From positions 1 to 64,000 of the forward strand of contig CAUYUJ010017968.1 in NCBI GenBank assembly GCA_963575745.1: 64,000 nt of DNA. The letters run 5' to 3'. This document shows, one piece after another, positions 29,800-43,800 of the stretch. How positions within the stretch are numbered: position 1 is the first letter of the stretch; every line of letters starts with the position of its first letter. A model generated the notes under the pieces. That model searched no databases. It saw only the letters and a list, made by a program, of their open reading frames with translations, and had not been told where the DNA came from. A program made the position numbers and the translations under genes. This stretch comes from Prorocentrum cordatum (lineage: Eukaryota; Sar; Dinophyceae; Prorocentrales; Prorocentraceae).

Positions 29800-31200
29800 T
29801 GAGAAAGTTTCATTGCGATGCACATAAACGTGCTGTTGCGCAGCGTGTGGCACGAATATGGAGGCGGGGCGTCGTATGGGTCTTCAGTCACGGGCACGTC
29901 CTGGTCAGAGCTTGCGCCTGTGCGCAGTCTGACGTTCATGGCAGTGGAGCTCCGCACTGCAGGCCAATCGTGCACGATGGCGCTGGTGCTGGGTAAAGAG
30001 GCCGACCCGATCTTCCGTGCGACCCGCCTCCCCCTGCTGGCGCTTGGCAGAGCGCCGCAAGTCCTGGGCGCCAGTCATCGCGTATGGCCTCCAGCAGGGC
30101 CTCAAGGTGGAGCACGGGTCGCAGGCTCAGGGGCCCTTCGGGGGTGTTCGAAGCAGGACGCGCTGACATGGATCATGCACGGCGGCGTGTCCTCCGATGT
30201 TCGTAAACGTTCGGTGTGATATCTGCGCGAGCTGGTATGCATGGGCATAGAGGCGTAGCGGAGGCAGACGCTGACCCGCACTGAAGGCCTTGAGCATCTG
30301 TCTGAGGGGGCTGCCTCGTTTCCCCTCGTGCGTCTCTTGAACGTGGCTCTGGGCTCCAGTCGGCCGAGTGTAAGGCGATGGGTAGCCTCACTGTTGAGCA
30401 GCGACCCTGCCTGCGCAGTGCAATGATCGGTGGGCAGTGGACCGTGGTCAGAAAGTGCGAAGCGGGCTTGTTTCTAGCGCTGGATGTCTCCTCTGTCCTG
30501 GGGTCGGGTCCCTGGTCCACCGGCACTACGAGTGCCAGGAGCAGGGGAAGGACCCCCCATGCCCGCTGGTTTCGAAATCCTTTTGGTCAGGCTGCCGCAC
30601 CCGCAGGTGCAGCGCCTGCTCGAGAGGGCGCTGTGGCCAGCGCCCCTGGCCCCAGCCAGTTTCCAGATTCTCACTTATGATTGCATCACGTGGCATAAGC
30701 ATGGTGGTGACGGCATAATCGAAGCGAACGATTTGTTCTTGATGGCTCGCTGTACGAATGTGATTGGGGGCGGGTGAGCTCCGGGGGGTAGACGATCGTT
30801 GCTCTGCATCACGAGGACCCGCTGGGCGGACGAGATGTCATCCACGGCGTGCTTCCCTTTCTGTATCGTGATATTCACGGAGCGGGACTGTGTGGCCTGC
30901 TCAACGCCCACGTTGGCGGCGACGGACTCTGAGTTTGTCTGCGGCGGCGTGAATTTGCGTGGTCCCGTTGCGACCACTGCGCATTGCTCGGCCTGGGCTG
31001 GCCGGTGGCGTGATTTTTGGGCGGCCCTCCAGGACTTCCAGCTTCGGGAAGTCAAGGCCAATCTGTCCGAGACGGACGTGGACAGTGTGATGGTTTCCAG
31101 AAGGGGCCGCTTCGGAACTACTGTGCTGATGCGTGGCCGAAGCATGTTGCTTCGAAGTACAGGCTGCCGCCAGGTGCCCGCGAGACATCTGGTAAGTTTA
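29800..31200 (+). pseudogene. Decayed LINE 3' half with RNase H remnant
   Basis: Plus-strand pieces in several frames: DPIFRATRLPLLALGRAPQV (about 30005), then SSAGCLLCPGVGSLVHRHYE (about 30480-30530), a Cys/His knuckle often found before the LINE RNase H, then an RNase H-like stretch SAWAGRWRDFWAALQDFQ and REVKANLSETDVDS (about 30990-31090). The latter resembles the 'VKAHLSETDVD' block of dinoflagellate LINEs, with the conserved His replaced by Asn. Stops interrupt every frame. RT core motifs were not found. Confidence 0.6.
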
Positions 31201-31204
31201 TGTT

Positions 31205-31588
31205 CTGGTCGAAGACTGTGCGCACCGGATCGCGCGCGCAGGCGCCGCTGTGAATTCGATCGACACCGTCGCGCTGCGTCCTGGGGCCAGGGCTTTGAGC
31301 AAGGCCCCTGGGGGCCTGGTCATGGTGCCCCCCAAGCTCGACCACGATCTGCTCGGGCCCCCAGGGGCGAAGTGGTGTGTGCGGTGTCGGGTTTCCCAGC
31401 CATCGGCCTCTGAGTGTCCAGGGTCGGCGGTGTCCAGGTCGCCAACAGAGTGTTGCGAAAAGGAAGAGGGGTGGGTCCCAGGCTTGTCCCAGGCTGGCGC
31501 ACTGCCGCACGCCAGCCGAATGTCTTTTCTTTCTGTCGGGCGATTTCACAGCCCCTGGTGACTCTGATCTACTTTGGCTTCCGCTCAC
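31205..31588. other. No recognisable gene
   Basis: Between two oppositely oriented LINE remnants. Possibly their 3' tails. Confidence 0.4.
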
Positions 31589-33735
31589 CTACGGTGCACT
31601 AGCTACCGCCCGTTTTCCCTCTGGCGACGCCCCCTCCCATCGGGGCTGGGGCCTACCCCGGACTCGACGGGCCCCCAACCGCGACTCCCGCCCGTGAGAT
31701 GCGATCAGGCGCTGCCAGCTAAACCACTCCGCGCCGCGATAGCCGAGCACGCGCGGCGCCCAAGCCTGCGCGTCGTGTCCGCGGCGGACGCGGGCGTCCC
31801 ACGACACCTGCGCCTTCGCCCGCGCCTGGCTCCAACGCCCGGTCCGCGCGGCCAGGGGCTGGGCGAACGTGCGGCGCCGCAACACGAAGGCGCCCCAATC
31901 CTCGTTCGGCGCCGGCCGGATGTCGAAGGTGATGGCAAGGAGCTTGCGCTGCAAGCGGTCGGGGCTGCTGGCGTACGTTCTCTGGTAAGGCCACCGCGAG
32001 AATCGATACTCAGCTATGCTCAATGCGCCACTGGTCAGGAACCGGAGCTTCGCACCCTCGTTTGCCCGGCGCAGACCTGTATCCAGATTGCCGAAGAACG
32101 CTCGGAGCATCGCCGCCGTGGCCGCCGCATAGCACGAGGTGATGCCACCATTGTTGTCAATTATGTGGCCCGGCGTCTTCATGTGCTCCTTCTTGTCCCA
32201 GCTGCGCGGCGAGACTACGTTGTCGCGCCCGCCCTTGCAAATGAGGTATTCCCGGGAGTCCTCCCCGATCTGCAAGTTCCAGCGCCGACTGAGCTGCTCC
32301 GCGCAATCGTCCTGAATGCGGATGGCGGCGGACGGATCCCGGGACGCTGCGAGGAGGTTGTCAACGAAAGATGCTAACCTTGTGCCTTCGAAGCCGAGGG
32401 GCTGCCAGTAATGCATGCGCTGAGATGCCACGTCCGGAAGAGGGGCGCGCCCGGCTGCGCCGGCGCTCCGGGAGCCAGTGTGCATACCGACGGTGCGGGC
32501 CCTCAGCGTTGCGAAAGCAGACCCCGCGCTGAGCACGACGAGTGGGCAAGCATGCAACTTCACCAGGGTGGCGGCCTCGTCAGACGAACCGGTTTCGCCC
32601 CTAAGCCACCTGGCGACGCGAACCGCTCGCAGGGCGTCGCAGTACTTCCGCGCATCCTGCTGGCAGGCGCAGCCCTTGGATTCGTCGCCCATGCCTTTCT
32701 CGATGACGAGCGGCAGCGGATGAACGGCATCTAACGTCTGGCGCCTGCTCTCGGCGCACTCCAGGCACGGCGAAATCGACGCGGCCGGCAAGACGCGGGC
32801 CGCGTACCCGTCGACGATGTCGTGCACGCGCTTTGCCAAGAGGTAGTCGACGACCGCCAGCACCACTGGCAAGGGAAGTATGGTGCGGACCTTGGTGGGC
32901 GGGATGGCTCCGGGGCGCTTCGCGCTCGCCCTGCCCAGGATGACAAGGTTGCCCATTGGCTTCTCGCGAGGTCGAGGAAAGCATTGTGCACGGCGTCCGG
33001 CCGGGCCTCGTAGAGGAGCCGGAGGGCTGCGACCGTGATGCCGTTGTTGTCCATAACCGCTGCATGGCGGGGGCCCGCGAGCGCATCTGCGAGCTCTTTC
33101 TTGGAGAAGGTTATGCTGGCGTTGCCACATGACCGCAGGAAGTCGTTCTGCACGCTCAAACGGTGCGGGTTGCCGCACCGCCACAAAACGCGGAACTCGG
33201 CCTCGATCATGGAGGCCCACTCCTGGTGGTCGACGGTCTCACCTCCGTCTGGTGCTTGCATGGCTCGGAGCGGTAGAGGCTTCTTGGACTTCCAGTTCAC
33301 CTTGCCTTCGTTCAGTCCTTGCGCTTGGCGGATCTGTCGAAGCGTGGTGAGCCAAGTGACGCGGGCTGTATGCAGTTCCCTCCGAAGCCGTTGCTGCTGG
33401 CGCCTGTCTGTGGCCGCCCTGGCACGGCGTCGTAGCTCTTTGACCGCTGGAGGTTCCCTGGTGCTCCGGCGGGCTTCGCATGCACGGCTGTCAGCGCTCT
33501 CGTGCTGGAGCTGGGCGACCCAGGCCATGAGGTCAGCGGTGTTCTGGAAGGTCTGAGGCGCGCGCGTCTTCGCCCGCGCGACGGCGGCCTGGCCGTCCCG
33601 GCATCTCCACGTTGAGGGGCCCACGATCGTCCGTGTCGCCTAGCCGACGTCTGCGTAGGCAGCGATTGCCGCATGGTCCGAATAGAAATCCGCCGACCCC
33701 TTGTGGGTCTCTAGGCGTGCGAGATAGTTCCCCTC
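31589..33735 (-). pseudogene. LINE reverse transcriptase, 5'-truncated with one frameshift
   Basis: Reading starts inside the endonuclease end (FYSDHAAI near 33690, the SDHxP block), then a linker (VKELRRRARAATDRRQQQRL, VNWKSKKPLPLRAM), then RT fingers FSKKELADALAGPRHAAVMD and NNGITVAALRLLYEARPD. Near 32950 the frame shifts and continues REKPMGNLVILGR, IPPTKVRTILPLPVVLAVVD, later LASFVDNLLAASRDP (FVDN in place of the catalytic YADD), IGEDSREYLICKGG and the C-terminal thumb/tail to a stop at 31589. The remaining frame is open over 540 codons, so decay is recent. Its 5' end abuts the AAGAGGCC-type repeat. Confidence 0.85.
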
Positions 33736-33829
33736 CCCTATAGTCCCCCCCCAGGGACCCCAAACCGGAGATTTGACCCCCCCCTGATGGCCCCCCCCCC
33801 CGGCCCGGCACGAGCGACTCACGGGGCTC

Positions 33830-34400
33830 TTTTGGGCCCAAAAGGGGCTCCAGACGAGCCAAGAAGGCCCCAAGAGGCCTCCAAAACGGCCCACGATGGC
33901 CCCGAGACGCCAAACGAGCGCTCCAAGACGCCCACGATGGTCCCAAGACGAGCCAAGAGGCCTCCAAGACGGCCCAAGAGGCCTCCAAGAGCAGTCCTCA
34001 GAAGAGCCGACGAGCCGAAAATCGTCAAATTCCTATGGTAAAACGTACATTTTGATCATTTCCGACTTGTCGGCCCTCACGGGGTTGAAGACGGGCCACG
34101 AGCACCCCAAGACCGCCCCAAGACGGCCTCAGAAGCCCCCAAGAGGCGCCTAAGTCGGCCCAAGAGGGCGCCAAGACAGCTCAAGAGGCTCCCAAGACGG
34201 CCCAAGAGGGCCCCAAGACGGCCACAAGAGGGGCCCAAGAGGGGGAGCCCGAACCGACAATCCGAGCCTTCCGCCCCAAAACGGCCGTAGAAGGCCACAA
34301 GAGACCCCAAGAGGCCTCAAAGACGCCCCCAAGAGGCCCCAAGAGGCTTCAAAACGGCCCCAAAACGGCCCCCAACAGGCTTCGAAACTGCCTCCAAGAG
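33830..34400 (+). repeat. AAGACGGCC/CAAGAGGCCTC degenerate repeat block
   Basis: About 570 bases of AAGACGGCC, CAAGAGGCC and CCTCCAAGA words alternating every 9-20 bases, with an AT-rich break at 34020-34070. The same words occur at 51395-51540, 53395-53690 and (reverse) 8890-9250. Confidence 0.75.
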
Positions 34401-34474
34401 TCCCGCGAGAAGCCCCGCAAGAGATCCCAGCGATCACCGCGCAAGCGGGATTCGCGCTCCCAAGGCTAAGAACC

Positions 34475-34740
34475 CATAATCCATGACCCAGATCATTTCC
34501 TCCGTGTCCCCCTCCTCCTCCTCCTCACCCGCCTTTTCCACCTCGGCCCCCCAGTGGATGCAAAACTGCTGTCCAGAGGCCCCCGAAAGGCGTGCCGCCA
34601 AATCCCGATACACATACAAGCACCTCTCACACATAGACCATAACCCAGAGCCTCATCTCAGTGTCCCCCTCCTCCTCCTCCTCCTCCTCCCCCACCCTCT
34701 CCTCGGCCCACTCCTCCTCGTCCCCCTCCTCTTGTGAACC
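34475..34740 (+). repeat. Direct repeat pair with CTC tracts next to the Helitron 3' side
   Basis: AACCCATAATCCATGACCCA and the following GTGTCCCC(CTC)n at 34470-34530 recur in altered form at 34635-34690. Confidence 0.6.
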
Positions 34741-34854
34741 TGGCCCGCTTCACTTCGTCATTTTCGATGCTTCTCCCCTGTCTCCTCCGCCTCATCCCGC
34801 ATTCCCCTGTCCCCGTTTTCCTTTTTCCCCCCAGTACGCGCGCCCGATTCGGCA

Positions 34855-37800
34855 TCATTTGCAGGCGTTGCACTTCAGGGTGCCTTTCTTTGCGTCGCGC
34901 GGGACATTGTGCGGGTCGGGGAACGCCGACTTCGGTAGTCTTCTCTTGCACGCGCCGCTGCACTGATACGCCTGGCAACTGCGAGCTGTGAACCCGAGTT
35001 CCTTGCAGCCTCCGCACACCACTTTGGCTCCTTTCGTCTTTCGATGATGTTCCACTTGGTTAGGCGTCAAATGTCTCGTGTCCGAGAACGTTCCTCCGCA
35101 CGCCGCGCACGTCAGCGGCTTCGCGTCCGCCTCGGCTTTCCGTTTCTTATTATTCGACTCGCGCGTCGCCCTATCTCGTTCTTCCGCGCATTTCCGACAC
35201 AACCTCTCCCCTGCTGCTTTGTGCTTCTTCTGAGCTTCGGACACCCCCGCCTCCTCTTGGAACTCCGACAGGCAGTCGCTGTTCGAACACCGCAATGTGA
35301 TCGCGCGTTTCCTGTTATTCGACACTAGCGTCGTCCTCTGACGTTCGGCGGCGCATTTCCGACACAACCTCTGGCCCGCTGCGTTCTGCTTCTTCTGAGC
35401 CTCCGACATATCCGCCTTTGCGTCATACAGCGACAGGCACTTACCGTTCGTACATCGCACCTTGCCGACGCACTCGACCCACTTCGCGTTGCCGCTCCGC
35501 GACTTCTGCTTGGCTTTGACATGGCTGCACTTCGCGCAATACATTGTCCGAACCCTTCTTGGCTCCCCGCCGCCGGCCGCTGCACCCCCACTCCGATCGT
35601 CACCGTGCCGCGTCGCATCTTCACCCTCCGCTCTCGTTGCCCACCCTCTGCACGTGGTGCACCATTTCTCGTCGGCGTTCTTCATCTCTTCCGTGCACTC
35701 TTTGCAGAACGCTGGCCTTTCCTTCCTCTGGAACTCGTACTTCGAGAACGCCTCTACCAGCAACCTCCGCCGGCAGCGCTCGCACTGGTCTCTTGGCATC
35801 AACTCCGCCTCCCACTCATCCCAATCCACGCTCTCCCCTCGTAGTACCTGCAAAAGTTTCTTCGCGCCTGGCATCTCACCTGCGTTGTACGGCCTCCTGT
35901 CAAACGGCCGGAAAATCAGCAGATTCTCCCGTCTGCGCACGCGAGTGATGGCAACGTAACTTGACATCCAACTCACGCCGCGCCCTCTTTCAAGGTCCGC
36001 TATCACTGCTCCCATGGTCCGGCCCTGCGCGGAGTGCGCCGTTACTGCCAAAGCCGGGGTTATCATAAACTGGGTGCGTTTCACACTCAACACAGGGTGC
36101 TTCCGATACCCATCCAAGAACCATTGCCGACCATTCGAGGGGAAGATCGGATACAGCCCCGGCTCCCACCCGGGCAGGTGCCACTCCTTCGTATTGAAAT
36201 CCAACACAATCATTTTCGGCATATGCGACAAGACCTCCTCGTCTTCATCTCCCACGACCTCGTCCTTGTGCAGGACCCATCCATGGATCGTGGCTGTACG
36301 CCCCCGCAGGAGCTGTTTCTTCGACCGATCCAAGTGATCCCCCAGAGCCACGGGCATCCCTTTGGCCAGCGGCAGCCACCCAGGCAAGCTTGCGCACTCC
36401 TTCTCGTGGTACCCCAGCCAACGTATCTTATCCTCCACCGTGTACGGCCGCCGCTGTTCTCCCCCATGGCAAGGGCGGTCCCTCGCTGCGACCCACAGCA
36501 GCTGTTCTCCTCGCTGCGTTGCCCATTGCACAGCTCTCTGCTTCCCCACGTGGCAACGAATGTCTTGGTTCGCATAAATGGCGACAGCATCAAGGAATTT
36601 CTCCTCCCGAAACCGCGCGTCTTCTGGCGATGTCGCAACGAGCTTTCTCTTTTCCCGCTCAGCTTTGCAAGCGTCACATTCGAGCTCGTTTTGCCTCGCA
36701 ATTGCCTCTATGTCTTCGAGACAACGCGTGTTCCCGCACAACGGTGCACCGTTCACCCACGACCCCGGCACATCCGTCGGTCTGCCATGTAAAAAATTGT
36801 GCGTGCGTTCAGACAACGCCCCTCGGCGGAACTCGTCCTGCACTCCGAGAAACCAGTCGCCTTGATCCTCCACGCGCTTGCACTCCGTCAACTCTGTCAT
36901 GCCCTGCACTGCTCCTTCGCCTCCAGCGCCCCAAAAGATATACTGCCCGTGGTCCTCCGTGGCACCTGGCGCGTACTGCCTCGCGTTTTTCAAATACGAC
37001 GTGGGAAGCGCATTGATGGCCGTCCCCGATGGCGGCTCCAATTGATAGAAGCCCCCGCAGAACAGCACATTCACGCCCCCGAACGGCCTGGCCACGCCGT
37101 CTCCACCTACCCTCGTGTCGCTTGCAGCTGACATGCACGACCGCAAGTGTGAGTCAAGCTCTGCCATGAAGTTCGCGCTGACCATGCTCACCTCGTCTAC
37201 AATCAGCCACTTCCACTGTGACATACGCTGCGCCGCTTGCTCTTTCTTCGTTTTCTTCTTCGTCTCTGCGCTGGCATCGCCCGCCGCGTCCTTTTTCTCT
37301 TTCGTTTTGTTCACACCGAGCCCAAATGCACTGTGAATCGTATTCCCGTCGAGTGCTGACGCGTTTGTGGCCTGCAACGCTGCCACCTGGAAATCTATGC
37401 CGTGCGTCCACCCCAGCTCCTTTTCGAACAGCCCCTTCCGGATCTTGTCTACGACGAAGCTTTTCCCGGTCCCTGGGCCACCATGCAACATCCATACGAG
37501 GGGCTGCATATCAGAAAGACTCTGGTCTGTTTTCTTGCCGCTCGCGGTCCTCCCGAATTCTTGCGCCAACACTCGATCTGCCACCTTCTCCACGACGCTA
37601 CGCTGTCCCGCGTTTAACCCGCTATCCGCAAGCCCTTTTCTCCACTTCCGCACGCTTGACGCCGTTGCTTTCTTGGCCGCCACCACCTCTGGGGCACCTT
37701 CCTCTCCGCCCGCGCCGCTGCCTTCTGCGGCCCTCGACGCCGCCGCCACCGCTTGCGCTTTCTGCACTGCCGCGTCATCCCACCTCAACACGCCGTCCCC

Positions 37801-40800
37801 TCCGCGCTTCTTGCGCTTTCCACTCTTTCGACTCGGAATCTCGCCCCACACGGCGTCGCCCCTGGCCATGGCCTCCCGGCTCTTCTCCTTTTCGCACTCC
37901 GCGTCTACATTTGTCCGCCTGTCCTCTTTCTCCATGGACGCGCCTCCCACGTGCGTCTTACGCCTGGTCGCCGCGTCGACAATTCTCGGATCCAGTTCTT
38001 CGTCGCTGTACAGCTCGTCCTCGTGCTTGACTAGATCTTCGTCCGTCACTGGTCGCAAGTCCACCACGCCCATGTAGTTCTGCACGTACCTCTTAGTTTC
38101 TTCACATGGCATGCCGTTCTTTAACCACTCTAACGAGGCCTCCGCCCACGACCCTTGCGCTCCGCGGAAATCGCGCAGGTGCGGTACTCCACAATCGACA
38201 TCGTCAAGAAGTGTAAACGCCCTGAAATATACCATCAACAAGAGCCCGTTTCTTTCCTCCTCCCCCGTTCCGTGTTTCGGCTGCGGCGCCCCATGAAAAC
38301 TTGGGTTCCTCGGGCGCTCGTTCCGCACCAACACCCACGTGTGTCTCAAGGTTTTCAGTTCCGGAACATCCGGAAACGGCACCCAGGAATAACTACCCCA
38401 TTCGTCCTTTATCACATAATCCACTCCGGCTTTCAGCTGGGCTCCCGGCCGTGCCCCATCCGCGTCGGGATTCGCTCTCTCCTGGTCGGCATCGCGAACC
38501 TTCTGAATTCCGGATTGCGTCAGTTGCGCTTGGTAATCGTTGCTGGCCGCAGCTGCTACCTCTGCTCCGGCACGGGGAAATGCAGCCAACTCGATGCGCC
38601 AATACCGCAGGAACTCATACAACGATAGGTGTGCCAAGTCGGGCGCACCAGGAGCGTCCACCGGCCGCATGCCATACAGGTACACTGGACTCTTAGACAC
38701 AATTCGAACCTTTTTCGACCCTTCGCGTTTGTCCGCTTCCAGAATCCCCGACGCCGACACGGCAACGTCGACGCCGTCTGCACAGATCTGTTCCGCCATT
38801 CGTACGGCTTCTGCTCCCGGGATCATAGCTGTCTTCGCAGTCTTGATACTCTCGGCACCAGTCACGTCTCTAGGGTCTCGGTACGCTCGCAGATTCGCAC
38901 TCTCCTGCGCTGACCGCACCACGCCTCTCCCGTACATGTCACTGAGAAACCTCTTCATGTGCCTGTTCGCTCGGTACGCCGCGGTCCTGTCCTTCGTCTG
39001 CTCCGCCAGCGCGTGGTGGCCCTTTTTGATCTCCCTCACCTCGTTGAACGACGGGGCACACCGCTTGCACTGATAGTCCGCCGCATACCCCGCTGCTGCA
39101 TTCTGCGCTCGTTGCGCTGCCAGAACCATGTCTACGGGTCGATCCGTCTCCCAGCACCGCTCTTCGCACACACAACTGTCGTGCGTCGCTTCCGTCACTG
39201 GGAACCTGTACGGGATCTGCAAATCGCTGTTAAAATTCAACCCCACCGCGCCGCTTAGCATCGCTGGCAGCGTTCCGTTCAGGTTCTCTTCGTTCATGGG
39301 CCCGTGCAAGCACCCTGTCATGTTCCTCCTCCCTGCTCGCGGCATGTCGCGGTTTTTCAAAAAACCTCGGCACAACACTACTGCGCGATCTACGAGCCAC
39401 GTCGTGCGCGGGAAAAAGCTTTTGCACTGCGTCATGTCGTCTGTCCTCTGACAATGTGCCAACGGTACCACGCGCTGCAAACGCTTACTCCACTGGTGCA
39501 CGTGGTTCTGTCGAAACTCCTGCCCCTTTTGCACCCAGACACCGAGGTACTCTCGCAGCCAGGTTCGCCCTTCCTCAATTCCCTTGTCCCCATCTTCTGT
39601 TACCCCATTGCCGCTCGTTGATTTCCTACCGCCTCCTTCCGACCCTCCCGAACCATTAGTCTGGCCGCTGTGTAAGTACTCCGGCGCTGCGACCAGATCC
39701 GCGGTCTCGCGGTACGTGGGCCACGCCTTCTCCACCTCCGTTTTCCTGCCCCTCCAACCTTCTACGTCAGCGTACTCCTGACGACTCGCGTTCCTCTTGT
39801 ACCTCTTGTATTCTTCTACCAGCCCCTCTAGCACATCTGTCGGCAGCTGTAGCAGTTCGTGCAACGGGGTATGCTGGTGCAAACACTGAACGAATACTTG
39901 CACGTGCAAATGCAGACTTCCAGCCGACTTCTGAGCTTCAATGCTGCCGTACACCCCGTCCACGCGACCCAAGCACCCACCCGCCGCCGTCGCGTTGCTG
40001 CCAAGCAAATCCGCGCACTCGCAATCTGGGCACCTCGGACAATACCGCATGCCCAATATGTACTCAAACACAAGGCCCACGATTACCCGAAACCCGTCGA
40101 CGCCCGCCAGCGGGTCCCGAGCCAGCACTGCTCTTCTCTCGTCCGACGCGGGAACGGCATCTGCCAACATCGCCAGAGGCACTGCCATGTCAACGTCGTC
40201 ATCACCCTCTGCCCCCTCTGTGCCCGATCCGCCCTCCCCCGCCCGCCCGCGCCGATCTCTCGTCACGGCATGTCCAGATATTTCATCCTTGTGCGCCAGC
40301 GACGGCTCCCACAACCCGCCATGCGTGGGGCCGTGCAGTTCCCGCGCAGCACTACGATTCACGGGGTCCTTTCTTCGAGACCGCGACAGCCGCACCATTA
40401 CCAGGTTGTGCCTCTCGTCTGGGGACATGGTGAAAAACAACGGTACCCCGTGGGCGATTCGAGCAGCATGGGTGTCGTACCTCATGAGCGTCCGCACCTC
40501 GTTGGTCCCTTCGATCTTGCGAGCGACCGCGCTGGCTCCTGCAGCCAATCGTTTCGCTATCGGGTCGAGCGACTTCACATATTTCAGCTTCGAGAAATCT
40601 CCGCGCACGTTGGAGGATTTCCCGGTTGACGGATCCTTGTACGTACCATACAAAGCATCTACGATGCTCACGGCTGCCTTCTCGAGTTCGCCTTGCGAAT
40701 ACTGGCATTCCGTCTCCCCGTCCTTTCTATAGTCCGCCAAGCGGACGGATCGGGCCATATTCACGGAACTTTGAAACAAAACCGACGACACCGTAAAACC

Positions 40801-43800
40801 AAACCGCCACTCGCGCCGGAATTGAGACCCCACCCGACGCGTCATGATGCGCGCCCACAGAGCCAGCTCCACGCGGGGCGCCGCTGGGCCACGTCGATGT
40901 CGCGCATTCTCCTGCCACTCAGGCATGTCCGGCATGCCCACCCCGTACTTAAAACAAAACGGGAATGCCACGCCGAAAAACCACGGCACAAACTGATTCA
41001 TCATCGCACGGCCCGGATACACCACGCACCGAATGCGGGTCGCGTCTGTTTCCAGCATCTCCCAAAGCCGAAATTGCAATGTCTCCGTATCCACGTTGGC
41101 CGCCTTGTCTCCCATTCTGCTCGTCCTCGCAAGAGCACGCTCGTCCCTGTCTCCACCGCACGGGCACTCGGGTCTGTCGCACCTGCCTGTCCACGTACTT
41201 GCCAGACGCAGCGCGAAGCTTTTCGCTTCCATTGCCAATGCGCCAGTCTGTACGACCGCGTTTGCGGCGCGCGGCCTGCCCGACACATGTTCAAACGCAC
41301 CCTGCCTCAATCTGTTTGCATCCACCTCGTCCACCGACGACTTCTCCATCATGACGGCATTCGGCGTACGCAAGTCCATGTCGCGCGCAGCCGCTCCCAC
41401 CGAATCTCGCGCCCCATCACAGGGCGTCGCGTTCTTCTGCACCATAAGCTTGTCCAACGTGGTGTCGTGCGGAAGCAGCCGGACAATCTCCGGAGGCACG
41501 CCGTCCTGCGGCAATTGATCGGCCTTTCTCTCCATCGCCTCCACGTTGACATTGGCGAAAGCTCGGTGCCCGCGGTGCTTCATCATCTTGATGTGGCGCT
41601 TCACAACCTCGCGCCGTGCATTTGCCTGATGAATGAATCGCGGCAAGTTGTCCTTGCTCGTGGCGTCGTTGACTTTCAGAAGGATCTGCACCACCGACCC
41701 CAATTTCTCACCCACGATTGGCACCGCCGAGTCGCCGCCCTGGCGCCCTTCCTTCTCGAGCTGACGGAGCTCTCGTAATATCCCCTGCCACGGCAGCAAG
41801 AAGCTCGTAGCATTCCCGCGCGCCGCCAGACGCCCGCTGTGGAACCCTGCCGTGCTGTCAAACAGGTTCTCTCTGCCCGCACTGCTTTCCCGGTCGTTCT
41901 GGCACTTCACCTCCAGCGAAAAACAAATCATCGACGTAATGCAAGGGCTGCAACAAATCATCTCCATCACCATCATGCCCTCGGTGTACATGCGATCTGG
42001 CGCATAGAACGCCATCAAGTCGTTCGCAAGGCTCCGGCGCGGGACCGCCGGGGTCGCGGCAACTCGCCGCCGATACGGCGTTTCCACCTCTACCTTGCAT
42101 TCCTCGCAAAGAGGCACTTCGCATTCGGGACACGCGGTTCCCTTCTCCTGGCACCCCCTGTGGCACCGCTGATCTTCGGGGCAACACAGAATTAACACTT
42201 CACCGCACGGTGTCGGCACTTTCACAAGCCAGTCCGTGAAGTCTTCCCGATACCACGCCTCCTCGAGGTCCAATGCGCTGTTCCCTGGCTCGTGACAGTA
42301 GTCCCGCAGGTACGCGTCGATGCTGAACCGCGCTTGCACTTCCTTCATGGTCCAATCACCAAACCGAACCACTCGCGTCGGGTCGCCCACGGCTGCCTTA
42401 AACGGTTGCTCCCAGGCAATCTGGTTCCCCCGTCTACCTTCCACCCAAGGAAACGCGCAGGCGCACAGAAAACAAATTGGAGACGCGATGCTCTTCTGTT
42501 GCGTTGCTTTCGCGTACATGGCCAGGCTCCGTCTGTGCAAGGAGTATGCCGCTAGCGGCGCACCACCCCGAACAGCACGTGCAACGATTGCATTGTACGC
42601 CGCCGTGATACGGAGGTCCTCGTCCTCGTCCGCTGGATGAACAAGTTCGGCGATGGGCAGCACGACGGAACCGTGCACCTCGCGGACGTGCCCGCACAAC
42701 TCGCCTACTACCTCCGACCGCCACGTACATCCCACGAACGCACAGTGCACGACTGGCAACTCCACGGCCATGTCCTCCGCCAGGGCTTGCGACCATGGTT
42801 GCGCGGGGTCGTCTGGATCCGCGGGCACGGTTGGGTGACGCCGTACACTGGCTGCAGCAGCTGCCACGAGGACTTCTCGGGTCCGTCGGGGATCTTTCGA
42901 CGCCGCGTCTACGCCGACATTGTAGAACGCCTGCTGCATTGCGTCCGCTGGGGGGGCGCCGTCTCCGACGCTCCCCGATGGATCTTTCTCCTTTCCTTTC
43001 TCCCCGGCCGCGTTTCCACCGCCACCCGCTGCCGATCCGATGGCGCTTCCCGCGCAGTCGGCGGCGCACCCAGCCGCGTCGCCACACCCCCCCCCGCTCC
43101 ACGCGGCAACCAAACCTTTCCTCGATTTGCCGCTGTCGCCCACGGTGGCCCCAGCCCGCCGCCGCTTGCGTGCTCCGGCTTCTTGTGCCCCGGGCTCATG
43201 GCCAGGTGGTGGCGACCCCAGCGCGCCCGAGGCGCTCGCGCCGGGATCACTCGCGCTCTCTGCGGTGATTGCTCTCCGCCGCTCACGCGCCACGTCCCTT
43301 TCCAGTTCCATGCGCGGCGGCGGCGGCGTTACTCTTGGACGCTCCTCCACCCGCCTACCAGCGTTCTCGTTGCACGCAGCGTACTGGTCGCGCAACGCCC
43401 GCGGTAGCGTCGTATCGGTCCAGAAAGCCCGACCGTCGAGTTCCGCTCCTCGGAAATGCGTTGGCTCCTCCCACCACAGCGCAATCCAATGAGAGAAATC
43501 GCGTTGTTCGCTGCCGATACTGCACACACAACTGCGCGAGCCGGACGGCAACCGGTCTCTGAACAAGAGGACCCCCAATTGTAGTCTGTCGCTCAAACTG
43601 GCCACGTCCGTTTCGGTACCCCAATGCGCGTGGCCTGGGCGGCTCATCACGTCCTCTAATGTGCACCGAAGCTGCAGCAAACCTGCGGCGCCGCGAGGTA
43701 TGCGAACGTGTATTTCCTGCGACGCCCCACCGCCACGCCGCGCGTCCGTGCATCCAACGATGGCCACGGCGTCCCCGTCGGGTTCGTCCTGCCACGCGCG

